Part shown: positions 8,665 to 17,177 of the stretch, one piece after another
Layout of the letters: every line of letters starts with the position of its first letter
Position numbering within the stretch: position 1 is the first letter of the stretch
DNA from: Variovorax paradoxus
GTDB lineage: Bacteria; Pseudomonadota; Gammaproteobacteria; Burkholderiales; Burkholderiaceae_C
Direction: 5' to 3'
Length of the DNA: 64,000 bases
NCBI RefSeq assembly: GCF_000834655.1
Contig: NZ_JXQQ01000008.1
Location: 248,001-312,000, forward strand
Translations under genes and position numbers: made by a program
The notes under the pieces: model-generated
What the model was told of the DNA's origin: nothing
Databases searched by the model: none
The model's input: only the letters and a program-made list of their open reading frames with translations

Positions 8665-10257
8665 CTATCCCCCGGCAGCCAACACACCCTGGAAGAACCC
8701 GCGCGCTGCCGCCAGGCAGAACGGCGGCGCCAGCGTGCCGTGGTAGGCGGCGGTGACGGCACGGGCCTTGTCTGCGTCGCTGCCCGCCGTGCTCTGCGCG
8801 AGCGTGCCCTTGGCCTGAGCGAAGCCGGCGCGGGCGGCCGAGTAGGCGTCGGTCGCGGCCGAATCCTCCAGGTCCACCACCGACAGCGCCGCGGCCGGCA
8901 TGCCCTTCGCGCGGAAGTAGCCCGCCGTGGCGCGGGTGCTGGCGAAGTTGACCGTCGGGTCGTTGGCGCCGCCGCACATCAGCATCGGCCGGGTCGGCAC
9001 CCAGTTGCGCAGGTCGTTGGCGAGCGCCGCCTTGCGAAAGCCCACCGAGGGGCTGCAGTTGAGCGGCGTCGTCGAGCTCAGCGAGGCTGCCGTCGGCGGC
9101 AGCGCGTTGCCCGGGCAGGCGTTCGACTGGATGTCGGTGGCCGCCTGCGTGAGGTAGCTCTGGCGGATCAGGTTGTTGGCGCCATAGAAGATCGACAGGT
9201 CGGGGCTCACCGGTCCCGGCGTCGCATTGGCCGGGAACAGCGCCAGCTGCGGCAGCTTGCCCTGGGCGAAGAGGGTGCTGGTGGGCGTCAGGCTCGGCAG
9301 CAGGGTGTCGATGCCGGTGGCGTACTGCGCTTCGTACACGTCGCTGGTGGCGTTGTAGACGTTGCCGAACTGCTGCTGCCAACTGGTCGAGAGCAGCGGC
9401 ACGAAGATCGTCGAGCCCAGCGCCGGCCAGCCGAGGAAGGTGTAGTCGGTCAGCAGGCTGATGGCCGAAGGCGCCGAAAGCGGCGCCGAGGCCGTGACCG
9501 CCTTGCCCGTGGCCTGCATCTCGCGGTGCGCGGCCATTGCCACATAGCCGCCCTGCGAATAGCCGGTGATGAAGAGCGACCCCGCATCGTTCGCGTCGAT
9601 GTTCGAGAAGGTCTTGCGCGCGGCGGTGAGCGCATCGACCATGTCCTTGCCCTGCTGGTCGCCGTTCAGGTACGGGTGGTAGGGCAGCGTCGACTTGTCG
9701 TAGCCCGCGTAATTCGGCGCGACCACGATGTAGCCCTGCGCCGCGAGCATGGCGGCCACCACCACGCCTTCGCCGGCGGCGGCCTGGTTGATATCGGTCC
9801 ACTTGGCGAAGTTGTAGTCGCGGGCGGTGTTGGTGCCGTGCGCATAGAGCACCACCGGACGCGCGCCGTTGCAGGCCACGTCGGTGCCCGCGGGCACCAT
9901 GATCGCGGCGGTCGCGGTGGTGGCTTCGCCCTTGCCGCCGACGGTGCGGTATTCGAGGTAGCGCGTGTCGATGCCGCACTTGGGCGTGCCCGCGACCTGC
10001 AGCAGCGCGCGGCCCTTGTCGTCGGCCCCCAGCAGCGTCTTGAACTGGTCGACCGACAGCCGCGTGACCTGCTCGGGCGGATTGGTGACCACCGAACCGC
10101 GCCCCGTGTCGGCGACCGGCGGCGGAAAGCCCACGCCGATGCCTCCGCCACCGCCTCCGCCGCCACCCCCGCAGGCTGCCAGGAGCAGCGTGACGCCGGC
10201 AAGGGCCGCCAGCCTGGGCAGCGGGGTGGAAGGTTGTTGTCGTTGCGGCTTGTTCAA
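8665..10257 (-). CDS. Secreted alpha/beta-hydrolase lipoprotein (lipase-like)
   Basis: Probable exported esterase or lipase of 530 aa. A signal peptide ends in lipobox LAAC (Cys29), so the mature protein should be lipid-anchored. Ten consecutive glycines follow the Cys, acting as a flexible linker. The hydrolase domain has VLYAHGT (137-143, oxyanion region), a GYSQGG nucleophile elbow with Ser234, and later CGGANDPTVNF, a plausible acid-residue loop. These features fit the secretory-lipase/extended esterase group; the substrate cannot be read from sequence. It is 155 bp downstream of dacB on the same strand. Confidence 0.82.
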   Translation of the reverse strand: MNKPQRQQPSTPLPRLAALAGVTLLLAACGGGGGGGGGGIGVGFPPPVADTGRGSVVTNPPEQVTRLSVDQFKTLLGADDKGRALLQVAGTPKCGIDTRYLEYRTVGGKGEATTATAAIMVPAGTDVACNGARPVVLYAHGTNTARDYNFAKWTDINQAAAGEGVVVAAMLAAQGYIVVAPNYAGYDKSTLPYHPYLNGDQQGKDMVDALTAARKTFSNIDANDAGSLFITGYSQGGYVAMAAHREMQATGKAVTASAPLSAPSAISLLTDYTFLGWPALGSTIFVPLLSTSWQQQFGNVYNATSDVYEAQYATGIDTLLPSLTPTSTLFAQGKLPQLALFPANATPGPVSPDLSIFYGANNLIRQSYLTQAATDIQSNACPGNALPPTAASLSSTTPLNCSPSVGFRKAALANDLRNWVPTRPMLMCGGANDPTVNFASTRATAGYFRAKGMPAAALSVVDLEDSAATDAYSAARAGFAQAKGTLAQSTAGSDADKARAVTAAYHGTLAPPFCLAAARGFFQGVLAAGG

Positions 10258-10412
10258 GGCGTGTCTCCTGCTGCGTGGCTGTGACGCTGTGTATGGAATC
10301 GAACGAGCGTCCGATTCTGGGCAGCGCCATGCCCGCGCGCAAGCGGCGTCCGCCTACAGAAGTTTTCAGTACACCCCGGTGCGGCCTACCAGGCTGAAGC
10401 AGCCGTTGCGGG

Positions 10413-11837
10413 TCAGTTGTCCTGCGCTGCCCAATCGACCAACGCGTCGAACGCGGCGCGCGTGGCCACCGCGTTCTCGCCGTTGGCGATGGCCACCAGC
10501 ACATAGCGCCGGCCGCTCGCGCCGTGCACGTAGCCGGCCACGCCCGAGGCATCGCGCAGCGTGCCGGTCTTCAGGTGCGCGGCGCCGCCCGAGCGCAGCG
10601 CGCGCTTCTTCAGCGTGCCATCGACGCCCGAGGCGGGGAGCGACGACATCAGCTCCGGCATCACCGGCGAGCGCCACGCCACCTGCAGCATCTTGCCCAT
10701 CGCGGCGGCGCTGATGCGCTCGTCGCGCGAGAGGCCCGAGCCGTTCTCGAACACCGGCTGCGCCTCGCCGGTGCCGATGCGGTCGCGCCACCACTGGCCC
10801 AGCGCGCTGCGCGAGGCCTCGAAGGTGCCTCGGTTCTTCTGCGTGAGGCCGATGGTGAGGAACACTTGCTGCGCCATCACGTTGTTGCTGTACTTGTTGA
10901 TGTCGCGGATCACCTCGGCCAGCGGCGGCGAACTGAACTCGAAGGCCGGCTTCAGGCCCGCGGGCACGCGCCCTTCGCGCATCTGGCCGCCCACGCGTCC
11001 GCCCATCTCGGCCCACATGCCACCGAGCGCGCGCAGGCTGTAGGTGCGCGGATCGCCGTACGCCACGGCCCAGCTCTTCTCGCCGCAGGTGGCCGGAAAA
11101 CCGCCGTTGAAGCGGATGCGGTTGACGTCGCTGAAATCGGTCTTGAGCGCGGTGCGCCAGTCGCCGCATTCGCCGGGCACGAGCGGCACCGTGGCCGGCA
11201 TCGCCACACTCGCGAGCGGCGGCTCGTAGCTCACGCGCGCGATCTGCCCGGCGCGGTCGGGCGCGAAGGTCATGTTGACCGACTTGAAGTTGATCAGGAG
11301 CGCATCGGGCGATGCGTTGTAGGGGCGCAGCGGCTCGCCGTCGAAGGCGCTCGGGTCGTTCTCGACCGTGTTCTCGAAGGCGCTGCGGTCGATGACGATG
11401 TCGCCGCTCACCGTGGTGATGCCCAGGCCCTGCACGTGGCGCAGCATGAGCCACACGCGCTCGAGCACCAGCTTCGGATCGCCCTGGCCCTTGATGTAGA
11501 GGTTGCCGTTGAGCACGCCGTTGCTGACCGGGCCCTCGACGTACACCGGCGTGTTCCAGCTGTAGGCGGGCCCGAGCAGGTCGAGCGCCGCGTAGGTGGT
11601 GACCAGCTTCATCATCGACGCCGGATTCACCGGCACCTGCGTCCTCCATGCCAGGCGCGGCGGACGCACGCCGTCGGCGTCAGCCACCAGCAGCGTCACC
11701 GTGTCGCGCGACACCTTGGCGCGTGCCAGGGCGGTTTCGACTTCGGTGGGGAGGGCCTGCTGGGCCAGGGCGCTGGCCGAGGCCAGTGCGGCCAGGCAGA
11801 TGAAGAGCGGGGGGATCAGGCGAGAGGCGATGGGCAT
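10413..11837 (-). CDS. dacB: D-alanyl-D-alanine carboxypeptidase/endopeptidase PBP4
   Basis: Periplasmic penicillin-binding protein that trims and cleaves peptidoglycan cross-links. It has 474 aa, close to E. coli DacB (477). A signal peptide (LFICLAALASASALAQ) precedes the catalytic domain with SMMK (74-77, Ser74 nucleophile), an SNN motif in NKYSNNVMAQ, and KTG at 423-425. The ~200-residue insert between motifs 1 and 2 is typical of this S13 family. Start codon is 37 nt from the NUDIX gene stop, so the two may share a transcript. Confidence 0.95.
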   Translation of the reverse strand: MPIASRLIPPLFICLAALASASALAQQALPTEVETALARAKVSRDTVTLLVADADGVRPPRLAWRTQVPVNPASMMKLVTTYAALDLLGPAYSWNTPVYVEGPVSNGVLNGNLYIKGQGDPKLVLERVWLMLRHVQGLGITTVSGDIVIDRSAFENTVENDPSAFDGEPLRPYNASPDALLINFKSVNMTFAPDRAGQIARVSYEPPLASVAMPATVPLVPGECGDWRTALKTDFSDVNRIRFNGGFPATCGEKSWAVAYGDPRTYSLRALGGMWAEMGGRVGGQMREGRVPAGLKPAFEFSSPPLAEVIRDINKYSNNVMAQQVFLTIGLTQKNRGTFEASRSALGQWWRDRIGTGEAQPVFENGSGLSRDERISAAAMGKMLQVAWRSPVMPELMSSLPASGVDGTLKKRALRSGGAAHLKTGTLRDASGVAGYVHGASGRRYVLVAIANGENAVATRAAFDALVDWAAQDN

Positions 11838-11874
11838 CCGGCGATTATCCCGGGCGGCCTGCCGCTTCTCGACG

Positions 11875-12462
11875 CTACGCCGGCACGAAGACGTGCAGCT
11901 TCGCGTGGTACAGCAGCATCACCGTCTTGGCATCGACGATGCGGCCGTCCGCCACCATCGCGAGCGCCTCGTCGATGCCCAGTTCGAGCACCTCGATGTC
12001 CTCGCCCTCCTCGGCCAGCCCGCCCCCGCTGCCGATGCGCATCGAGGGCTCGTAGGGCGCGACGAAGAAGTGCAGCTTCTCGGTCACGGAGCCCGGGCTC
12101 ATGAAGGTCTCGAAGATCTTCTGCACCGTGCCGAGCCGGTAGCCCAGTTCTTCCTCGACCTCGGCGCGGATGCGCTCCTCGGGCGCCGCGTTGTCGAGCA
12201 GCCCCGCCGCGGCTTCGATCAGCAGGTCGTCGTGGCCGTTGACGAAGGCCGGGTAGCGGAACTGCCGCGTCAGGAGCACCGTGCGCTGCGCGAGGTTGTA
12301 GGGCAGCAGCGTCGCGCCGTTGCCGCGGTCGTAGGTCTCGCGGTCCATGCGCTGCCACTGGCCGTCGTTGCGCCGCCACTCGAAGCGGGTGGTCTTGAGC
12401 ACGTACCAGTTGTCGGAAAGGAGGGTGGTTTCGTGCACCCGGACGCGGTCTTGGAGGGTCAT
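11875..12462 (-). CDS. NUDIX hydrolase, NudK (GDP-mannose pyrophosphatase)-like
   Basis: Predicted to split a nucleoside-diphosphate-linked substrate. It has 195 aa, like E. coli NudK (191). The NUDIX box reads AGLLDN, then APEERIRAEVEEELGY, and FMSPGSVTEKLHFFVA follows. These GLLDN and MSPG segments are the parts I remember as characteristic of NudK, which hydrolyses GDP-mannose; ADP-ribose is a possible alternative. The box differs slightly from the canonical REXXEE (Ala replaces Arg), as also in NudK-type proteins. The promoter is in the 80-bp gap shared with the divergent DeoR gene. Confidence 0.87.
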   Translation of the reverse strand: MTLQDRVRVHETTLLSDNWYVLKTTRFEWRRNDGQWQRMDRETYDRGNGATLLPYNLAQRTVLLTRQFRYPAFVNGHDDLLIEAAAGLLDNAAPEERIRAEVEEELGYRLGTVQKIFETFMSPGSVTEKLHFFVAPYEPSMRIGSGGGLAEEGEDIEVLELGIDEALAMVADGRIVDAKTVMLLYHAKLHVFVPA

Positions 12463-12484
12463 GGGCGGCGAGCATAGGCGCGAA

Positions 12485-12523
12485 TTCGTGCAATAACAAG
12501 AAATTTCGTGCAGAAAGCGTGCA
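12485..12523. promoter_or_regulatory. Candidate DeoR operator: direct repeats in divergent promoter
   Basis: TTCGTGCA occurs at 12485-12492 and 12505-12512, exactly 20 bp apart, and CGTGCA again at 12518-12523. The repeats lie in the 80-bp gap between the divergent NUDIX and DeoR genes. DeoR/GlpR-type repressors often bind repeated short sites at their own promoter. Confidence 0.45.
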
Positions 12524-12542
12524 GCGCGGCTACCATCGGCCG

Positions 12543-13316
12543 ATGCTCACCCGCCAGCGCAAGCAACACATCCTCTCGGTCCTGCAGCGCGACGGCAACG
12601 TCGTGGCCAAGTCGCTCAGCGAAGAACTCGCGCTCTCCGAAGACACCATCCGCCGCGACCTGCGCGAACTGGCGGCCGAGGGCCTGTTGCAGCGCGTGCA
12701 CGGCGGCGCGCTGCCCATTGCGCCGGCCGACACCGATTTCGCGAGCCGCCAGCAGCTCGCGCCCGACGAGAAGGTGGCCATCGGCCGGGCCGCGGCGCGG
12801 CTGGTCAAGCCGGGGCAGGTGGTCTTCATCGACGGCGGCACCACCGCCGTGCAGCTCGCGCGCCACCTGCCGAAGAAACTGCAGGCGACGGTGGTCACGC
12901 ACAGCCCCTCGGTGGCGATCGAGCTGGTCTCGCACACGCAGCTGGAGGTGGTGCTGATCGGCGGGCGCCTGTTCAAGCATTCGCTGGTGGCGATCGGTGC
13001 CGCGGCCATGGGCGCCATCGCGCGGGTCCATGCCGACACCTTTTTCATGGGCGTCGCGGGCGTGCATGTCGAGGCGGGGCTGACCACCGGCGACATCGAG
13101 GAGGCCGAGATCAAGCGCGCGCTGATGGCGGCATCGGCCGAGACGGTGGTGCTGGCCTCGTCCGAGAAGCTGGGCGTGGCGTCGGCCTGGGTGATCAATC
13201 CGGTCACCGCGGCGACGAGCCTGCTGGTATCGCCCGACGCTCCGCCCAAGGCGCTGGCGCCGCTGCGCAAGGCCGGGCTCGCCATCTTGCGCAGCGACGA
13301 CCCCGGTGCCGGCTGA
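12543..13316 (+). CDS. DeoR/GlpR-family transcriptional regulator
   Basis: Sugar-phosphate-responsive repressor type, 257 aa from the ATG at 12543. A GTG 24 nt upstream is possible, but MLTRQRKQHILSVL is the family start. The N-terminal winged helix is visible as LSEELALSEDTIRRDLRELA with the DeoR signature HGGALP. The C-terminal sensor domain has IDGGTTAVQLARHLP and VVLASSEKLG, the phosphosugar-binding fold. No sugar catabolic gene adjoins it, so its targets may be the divergent NUDIX gene, itself, or distant operons. Confidence 0.92.
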   Translation: MLTRQRKQHILSVLQRDGNVVAKSLSEELALSEDTIRRDLRELAAEGLLQRVHGGALPIAPADTDFASRQQLAPDEKVAIGRAAARLVKPGQVVFIDGGTTAVQLARHLPKKLQATVVTHSPSVAIELVSHTQLEVVLIGGRLFKHSLVAIGAAAMGAIARVHADTFFMGVAGVHVEAGLTTGDIEEAEIKRALMAASAETVVLASSEKLGVASAWVINPVTAATSLLVSPDAPPKALAPLRKAGLAILRSDDPGAG

Positions 13317-13364
13317 TTTGCCCCAGCCTGGGCGTGCCCCCGGAGCGCCCTCGATAATCGGGGG

Positions 13365-14105
13365 ATGCCCATCGCGTCCCGCTTCCTCGCCTTCGACACC
13401 AGCACCGAGCACCTTTCGGTGGCGGTACAGAACGGCGAGCAACTGCTTGCGCACAGCGGCGCGGGCGGCGCACAGGCCTCGACAACGCTGCTGCCGCTGA
13501 TCCAGCAATTGATGGCCGACGCCGGTTTGAAGCTGGCCGATCTCGATGCGATCGTCTTCGGCCGCGGGCCGGGGTCGTTCACGGGCCTTCGCACCGCCTG
13601 CTCGGTGGCGCAGGGCCTGGCCTTCGGCGCCAACGTGCCGCTGCTGCCGGTCGACACGCTGCTGGCCGTGGCCGAGGAGGCGCGCCACGCCTTCGGCGCC
13701 CGGCAGGTCGTGGCGGTGCTCGATGCGCGCATGGACCAGCTCTACGCCGCCCGCTACGACTTCGATGCCGCCGGCCCGCTCGGCGATGGCGGTGAAGGCG
13801 GTGACGGCGAGCCGCTGCTGCTCTCGCCCGAGGCGCTCGAGGTGCCCGCCGGCTGGTCGCTGGCCGGCAATGCCTTTTCTGCCTACGGCCCCCGTCTTGC
13901 GCCCGCCACCGCCCGCCACGAGGTGCTGCCCACCGCCACCGCGATGCTGCGGCTGGCCCCGGCGCTGCTCGCGGCCGGGCGGATCGTTCCGGCGGCGCAG
14001 GCCTGGCCGCTCTATGTTCGCGATAAAGTGGCGCAAACCACCGAGGAGCGCGCTGCCATCAAGGCGGCCGCTGCCGCAGCCGTTACTCCACCCGCCACCG
14101 CATGA
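13365..14105 (+). CDS. tsaB: tRNA t6A biosynthesis protein TsaB
   Basis: ASKHA-fold partner of TsaD in the complex that transfers threonylcarbamoyl to tRNA A37. It has 246 aa. LAFDTSTEHLSVAV (8-21) is the N-terminal signature and VFGRGPGSFTGLR (64-76) the conserved loop. It overlaps rimI by 4 nt, an order (tsaB-rimI) common in proteobacteria. Confidence 0.95.
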   Translation: MPIASRFLAFDTSTEHLSVAVQNGEQLLAHSGAGGAQASTTLLPLIQQLMADAGLKLADLDAIVFGRGPGSFTGLRTACSVAQGLAFGANVPLLPVDTLLAVAEEARHAFGARQVVAVLDARMDQLYAARYDFDAAGPLGDGGEGGDGEPLLLSPEALEVPAGWSLAGNAFSAYGPRLAPATARHEVLPTATAMLRLAPALLAAGRIVPAAQAWPLYVRDKVAQTTEERAAIKAAAAAAVTPPATA

Positions 14106-14644
14106 GCGCCGTCCTCCAGCCCGTCGAAGCCCGCCTCGAGCCGCTCACCGTCGAGCGGATCGACGCCGTCTGTGCGGTCGAGCAGACGGCCTACACCCAC
14201 CCCTGGACGCGCGCGAACTTCACCGATTCGATGGCCGTGGGCTACCACTGCCAGTGCCTGCTGGCGCCCGGGCTGGCGAAGGGCGTGACCTCGCCGGTCA
14301 CGGGCCTGGGCGAAACGCTCATCGGCTACTTCGTCGCCATGAAGGGCGTGGACGAGGTGCACCTGCTCAACATCACCGTGGCGCCGGCTTTCCAGCGCCA
14401 GGGCTGGGCGCCGCTGATGCTGGAGGCGCTCACCGGCTGGTCGCGCGCCGAGGGTGCGCAATGGCTCTGGCTCGAGGTCCGCGAGAGTAACCGGCGCGCG
14501 CTGGAGATCTATGCGCGGCAGGGCTTTCGCAGCGTGGGTGTGCGCAAGGGCTACTACCCGGCGTTCGAAGGCAAGCGCGAAGACGCGGTCGTGATGAGTT
14601 TGCGTTTGAACGAAACAGGCTCCGCCTGGGGAGCCCTGAAGTAA
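14102..14644 (+). CDS. rimI: Ribosomal protein S18-alanine N-acetyltransferase
   Basis: GNAT acetyltransferase expected to acetylate the N-terminal alanine of S18, and possibly other proteins. It has 180 aa against ~150-160 usual. The extra residues are a loop after the QCLLAPG segment (KGVTSPVTGLGE). Acetyl-CoA motif region is seen as NITVAPAFQRQGWAPLML, followed by WLEVRESNRRALEIYARQGF and VRKGYY, the RimI C-terminal signature. The stop overlaps the next ATG (TAATG). Confidence 0.93.
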   Translation: MSAVLQPVEARLEPLTVERIDAVCAVEQTAYTHPWTRANFTDSMAVGYHCQCLLAPGLAKGVTSPVTGLGETLIGYFVAMKGVDEVHLLNITVAPAFQRQGWAPLMLEALTGWSRAEGAQWLWLEVRESNRRALEIYARQGFRSVGVRKGYYPAFEGKREDAVVMSLRLNETGSAWGALK

Positions 14645-15441
14645 TGAATGCGGTGCAGACACTGAAGCTCGATGCGCGCCAGCGCGCGATGCTCGACGAG
14701 ATGCGGGTCAAGGTCTGGTGGCCGGTGCCCGAGGCCGCCGAGGTGGCCGAGGTCGTCGAGGCTGCGCCCGTGGCGGAGCGGGCGGTCGACGTGGCGCCGG
14801 AACCGGTCGCCGAGCGCCATGTGCCGCGAGCGCCGGTCGCTGCGCCTTTGCCGGTCGCAAGGCCGGTGGCCGCACCCGCGCCGGCCGCACGCCCGACCGC
14901 GCCCGCCGCACAGGGCGCCGCCGTGCTCGTCGAAGCGCCCTGCCGCCTCTATGCCGATGCCGCCGGAGCTCCGGCTTCTCCGCAAGGCGGCTGGCTCGTC
15001 GTGGCCGACATGCCCCCCGAGGCCGACGGCCGCCACGGCGAGCCGTTCTCGGGCGACGCCGGCCGCCTGCTCGACAACATGCTGCGCGCCCTGAAGCTGC
15101 ACGACGGCAAGACGCCGGTGCACCTCATGCGCACGCATCGCGGCGTGGCCGCCGGCCATCCCGGCAGCCCGCGCCAGATGGCCGAAGCCTTCGGCGAACA
15201 CGCCGCCACGCTCGCGCCGAGCGTCGTGCTGGCGATGGGCCCGCTGGCTGCTCAGGGCCTGATGCAGAGCGGCGATCCGCTGGGCAAGCTGCGCGGCCGC
15301 GCGGTGCCGCTGGCATCGGCCAATGGCGTGCCGGTGGTGGCGACCTACCACCCGGCGTACCTGCTGCGAAACCCCGCCGACAAGGCGCGCGCCTGGGCCG
15401 ATCTCTGCCTCGCGGCCGAACAGCAAGCGCCGTCGACCTGA
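14644..15441 (+). CDS. Uracil-DNA glycosylase family-4-like protein, iron-sulphur ligands missing
   Basis: The C-terminal ~150 residues follow the family 4/5 uracil-DNA glycosylase order: WLVVADMPP, GEPFSGDAGRLLDNML (~139-154) and near the end TYHPAYLLRNPADK. Residues ~25-90 are an Ala/Pro/Val-rich linker. The family normally carries four cysteines for a [4Fe-4S] cluster; this 265 aa protein has only two (in APCRLY and DLCLAA), and the GEAPG catalytic motif is replaced by ADMPPEADG. It may be a degenerate or repurposed glycosylase. It is translationally coupled to rimI, the usual context of this gene in beta-proteobacteria. Confidence 0.78.
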   Translation: MNAVQTLKLDARQRAMLDEMRVKVWWPVPEAAEVAEVVEAAPVAERAVDVAPEPVAERHVPRAPVAAPLPVARPVAAPAPAARPTAPAAQGAAVLVEAPCRLYADAAGAPASPQGGWLVVADMPPEADGRHGEPFSGDAGRLLDNMLRALKLHDGKTPVHLMRTHRGVAAGHPGSPRQMAEAFGEHAATLAPSVVLAMGPLAAQGLMQSGDPLGKLRGRAVPLASANGVPVVATYHPAYLLRNPADKARAWADLCLAAEQQAPST

Positions 15442-15474
15442 GACTGCCCGATGGGGTCCTTAAAATCGGCCCCC

Positions 15475-16299
15475 ATGACTTTTCTCGACAAGCTGGCCGC
15501 CGCACAGCAAAAAAACGGTTCGTTGCTCTGCGTGGGGCTCGATCCCGAGCCGGCCAGGTTCCCCGGGGGATACAAGGGCGACGCCGCCAGCATCTATGAC
15601 TTCTGCGCGCGCATCGTCGACGCGACGGCCGACCTGGTCATCGCCTTCAAGCCGCAGATCGCCTACTTTGCCGCACACCGCGCCGAAGCCCAGCTCGAAA
15701 AGCTCATGGAGCACATGCGCCGCAACGCGCCCCATGTGCCCGTGATCCTGGACGCCAAGCGCGGCGACATCGGCTCCACCGCCGAGCAGTACGCCATCGA
15801 AGCCTTCGAGCGCTACGGCGCCGACGCGGTGACGCTCTCGCCCTTCATGGGCTTCGACTCGGTGGCGCCGTACCTCAAGCACGAAGGCAAGGGCGCCTTC
15901 CTGCTGTGCCGCACCAGCAATCCGGGCGGCGCCGACCTGCAGGGCCAGCGCCTGGCCGATATCGAAGGCCAGCCTTTCCTCTACGAGCACGTCGCCAAGC
16001 TGGCGCAGGGCCCGTGGAACCTCAACGGCCAACTCGGCCTCGTGGTGGGCGCGACCTACCCGGCGGAAATCGAGCGGGTGCGCGCACTTGCGCCGACGGT
16101 GCCGCTGCTGATTCCGGGCGTCGGCGCCCAGGGCGGCGATGCGGTCGCCACCGTGCGCGCCGGCTGGCGGCCCGACGCGCCGATCATCGTGAACTCGTCG
16201 CGGGCGATCATCTACGCCTCGTCGGGCGAAGACTTCGCGGATGCGGCCAAGAATGCGGCCCGCGCGACCCGCGACGCCCTCGAAGCGGCCAAGCCCTGA
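15475..16299 (+). CDS. pyrF: Orotidine-5'-phosphate decarboxylase
   Basis: Decarboxylates OMP to UMP, last step of de novo pyrimidine synthesis. From the ATG at 15475 it is 274 aa, the longer 'type 2' PyrF (~270) rather than the ~230 aa enterobacterial form. The catalytic motif [14 protein letters not shown] starts at Asp93 with Lys95 and Asp98. [10 protein letters not shown] (17-26) is the N-terminal substrate loop. The gene ends 4 nt from the convergent regulator gene. Confidence 0.95.
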   Translation: MTFLDKLAAAQQKNGSLLCVGLDPEPARFPGGYKGDAASIYDFCARIVDATADLVIAFKPQIAYFAAHRAEAQLEKLMEHMRRNAPHVPVILDAKRGDIGSTAEQYAIEAFERYGADAVTLSPFMGFDSVAPYLKHEGKGAFLLCRTSNPGGADLQGQRLADIEGQPFLYEHVAKLAQGPWNLNGQLGLVVGATYPAEIERVRALAPTVPLLIPGVGAQGGDAVATVRAGWRPDAPIIVNSSRAIIYASSGEDFADAAKNAARATRDALEAAKP

Positions 16300-16303
16300 A
16301 CCG

Positions 16304-17038
16304 TCAGGCTCTCCGGAGCCGGGTGAAGAGCTCGAACTCCCAGTTGCGCATGCCCAGGAGCAGCGTGTAGCCCTCGCGGTCCTTGGCCGACAGCTTCTGG
16401 TCGGTCTGGTGCTGCTGCGCGAAGTCCTGCGCCACGCGCTGCAGGCGCTCCAGGAACGCCGGCGCCAGCGAGCGGCTGATCGAGCCGTGCACCAGCAGCA
16501 GGCCTTCGGCCGGGCCGTCGAACCCGCCGCGGTAGTAGTCCAGCACCACGTTCTCGCGGAAGAACTCCATCACAGGGCCGTGCGGCCGCCAGCGGAAGGT
16601 CTTGGCGAGCTTCAGGCGATACCGGTTGAGCGGGCGCAGCTCGATGATGCCGATGCGGTCCAGCTGCGCGAGGCAGCCGATGCACTCGGCCTCGCTGATC
16701 CGGTAGGCGGTCACGATCTGTTCCAGCGTCCACTGGCTCAGCACGCTGATGGCCACCAGCAGCAGCTTCTTGTCCTTGACCACCGCTTTCTCTTGCTCGT
16801 GCGTCAGTTCCTTTAGGAGCGGCTGGGCGTCGGCCACGCGGCGGGCCAGTTCGGCGAAATCGATCTTCAGGGCCCGGCAGATGGCGTCCACGCGCGACAG
16901 CGGCATGTCGCTCTTGGCCAGCATCCGCTTGACGCTGGATTCGGCCATGTCGAGCGACCGAGCCAAGTCGGCGTAGGTCATGCGGGCGCTTTTGAGTTCG
17001 TTCTTGAGGGCGAGTACGAGGTCGACGGTGGTGCTCAT
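16304..17038 (-). CDS. Helix-turn-helix regulator with C-terminal effector-like domain
   Basis: Probable cytosolic regulator, 244 aa from the ATG at 17038. An XRE-like HTH at ~20-60 (MTYADLARSLDMAESSVKRML, then LSRVDAICRALKI) is followed by ~180 residues without a recognised domain. That region has a second winged-helix-like stretch (LEQIVTAYRISEAECIGCLA; LDRIGIIELRPLNRYRL). Targets are unknown. It is divergent from the ceramidase-like gene across 139 bp that carry inverted repeats. Confidence 0.75.
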   Translation of the reverse strand: MSTTVDLVLALKNELKSARMTYADLARSLDMAESSVKRMLAKSDMPLSRVDAICRALKIDFAELARRVADAQPLLKELTHEQEKAVVKDKKLLLVAISVLSQWTLEQIVTAYRISEAECIGCLAQLDRIGIIELRPLNRYRLKLAKTFRWRPHGPVMEFFRENVVLDYYRGGFDGPAEGLLLVHGSISRSLAPAFLERLQRVAQDFAQQHQTDQKLSAKDREGYTLLLGMRNWEFELFTRLRRA

Positions 17039-17054
17039 GAAGGGTGCGTGGCGC

Positions 17055-17164
17055 TGGGTGGGTATTAGAAAAAGATACCGTTGGGTGTGAAATAGTGCCT
17101 CGTATCGATTCTCGATGCCTCCAGAGCGACTGGCAACTAAATTCCGCGGCTCGTTACCCACCCA
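17055..17164. promoter_or_regulatory. Inverted repeats in divergent promoter region
   Basis: TGGGTGGGTA (17055-17064) and its exact complement TACCCACCCA (17155-17164) lie 100 bp apart, each next to one of the divergent genes. Inside is GGTAT (17061-17065) / ATACC (17075-17079). They could be paired operators for the HTH regulator. Confidence 0.35.
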
Positions 17165-17177
17165 ACCGAGGTCCGCC

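Noticed and set aside
8740-10284. 514-residue forward ORF opposite the lipoprotein hydrolase
   Set aside because: Low-complexity Arg/Val/Gly composition and no motif; the minus strand has a signal peptide, lipobox and GYSQGG elbow.
10296-10317. GAATCG/CGATTC inverted repeat upstream of the lipoprotein hydrolase
   Set aside because: Six-base arms with a 10-nt gap are common by chance and nothing else supports an operator here.
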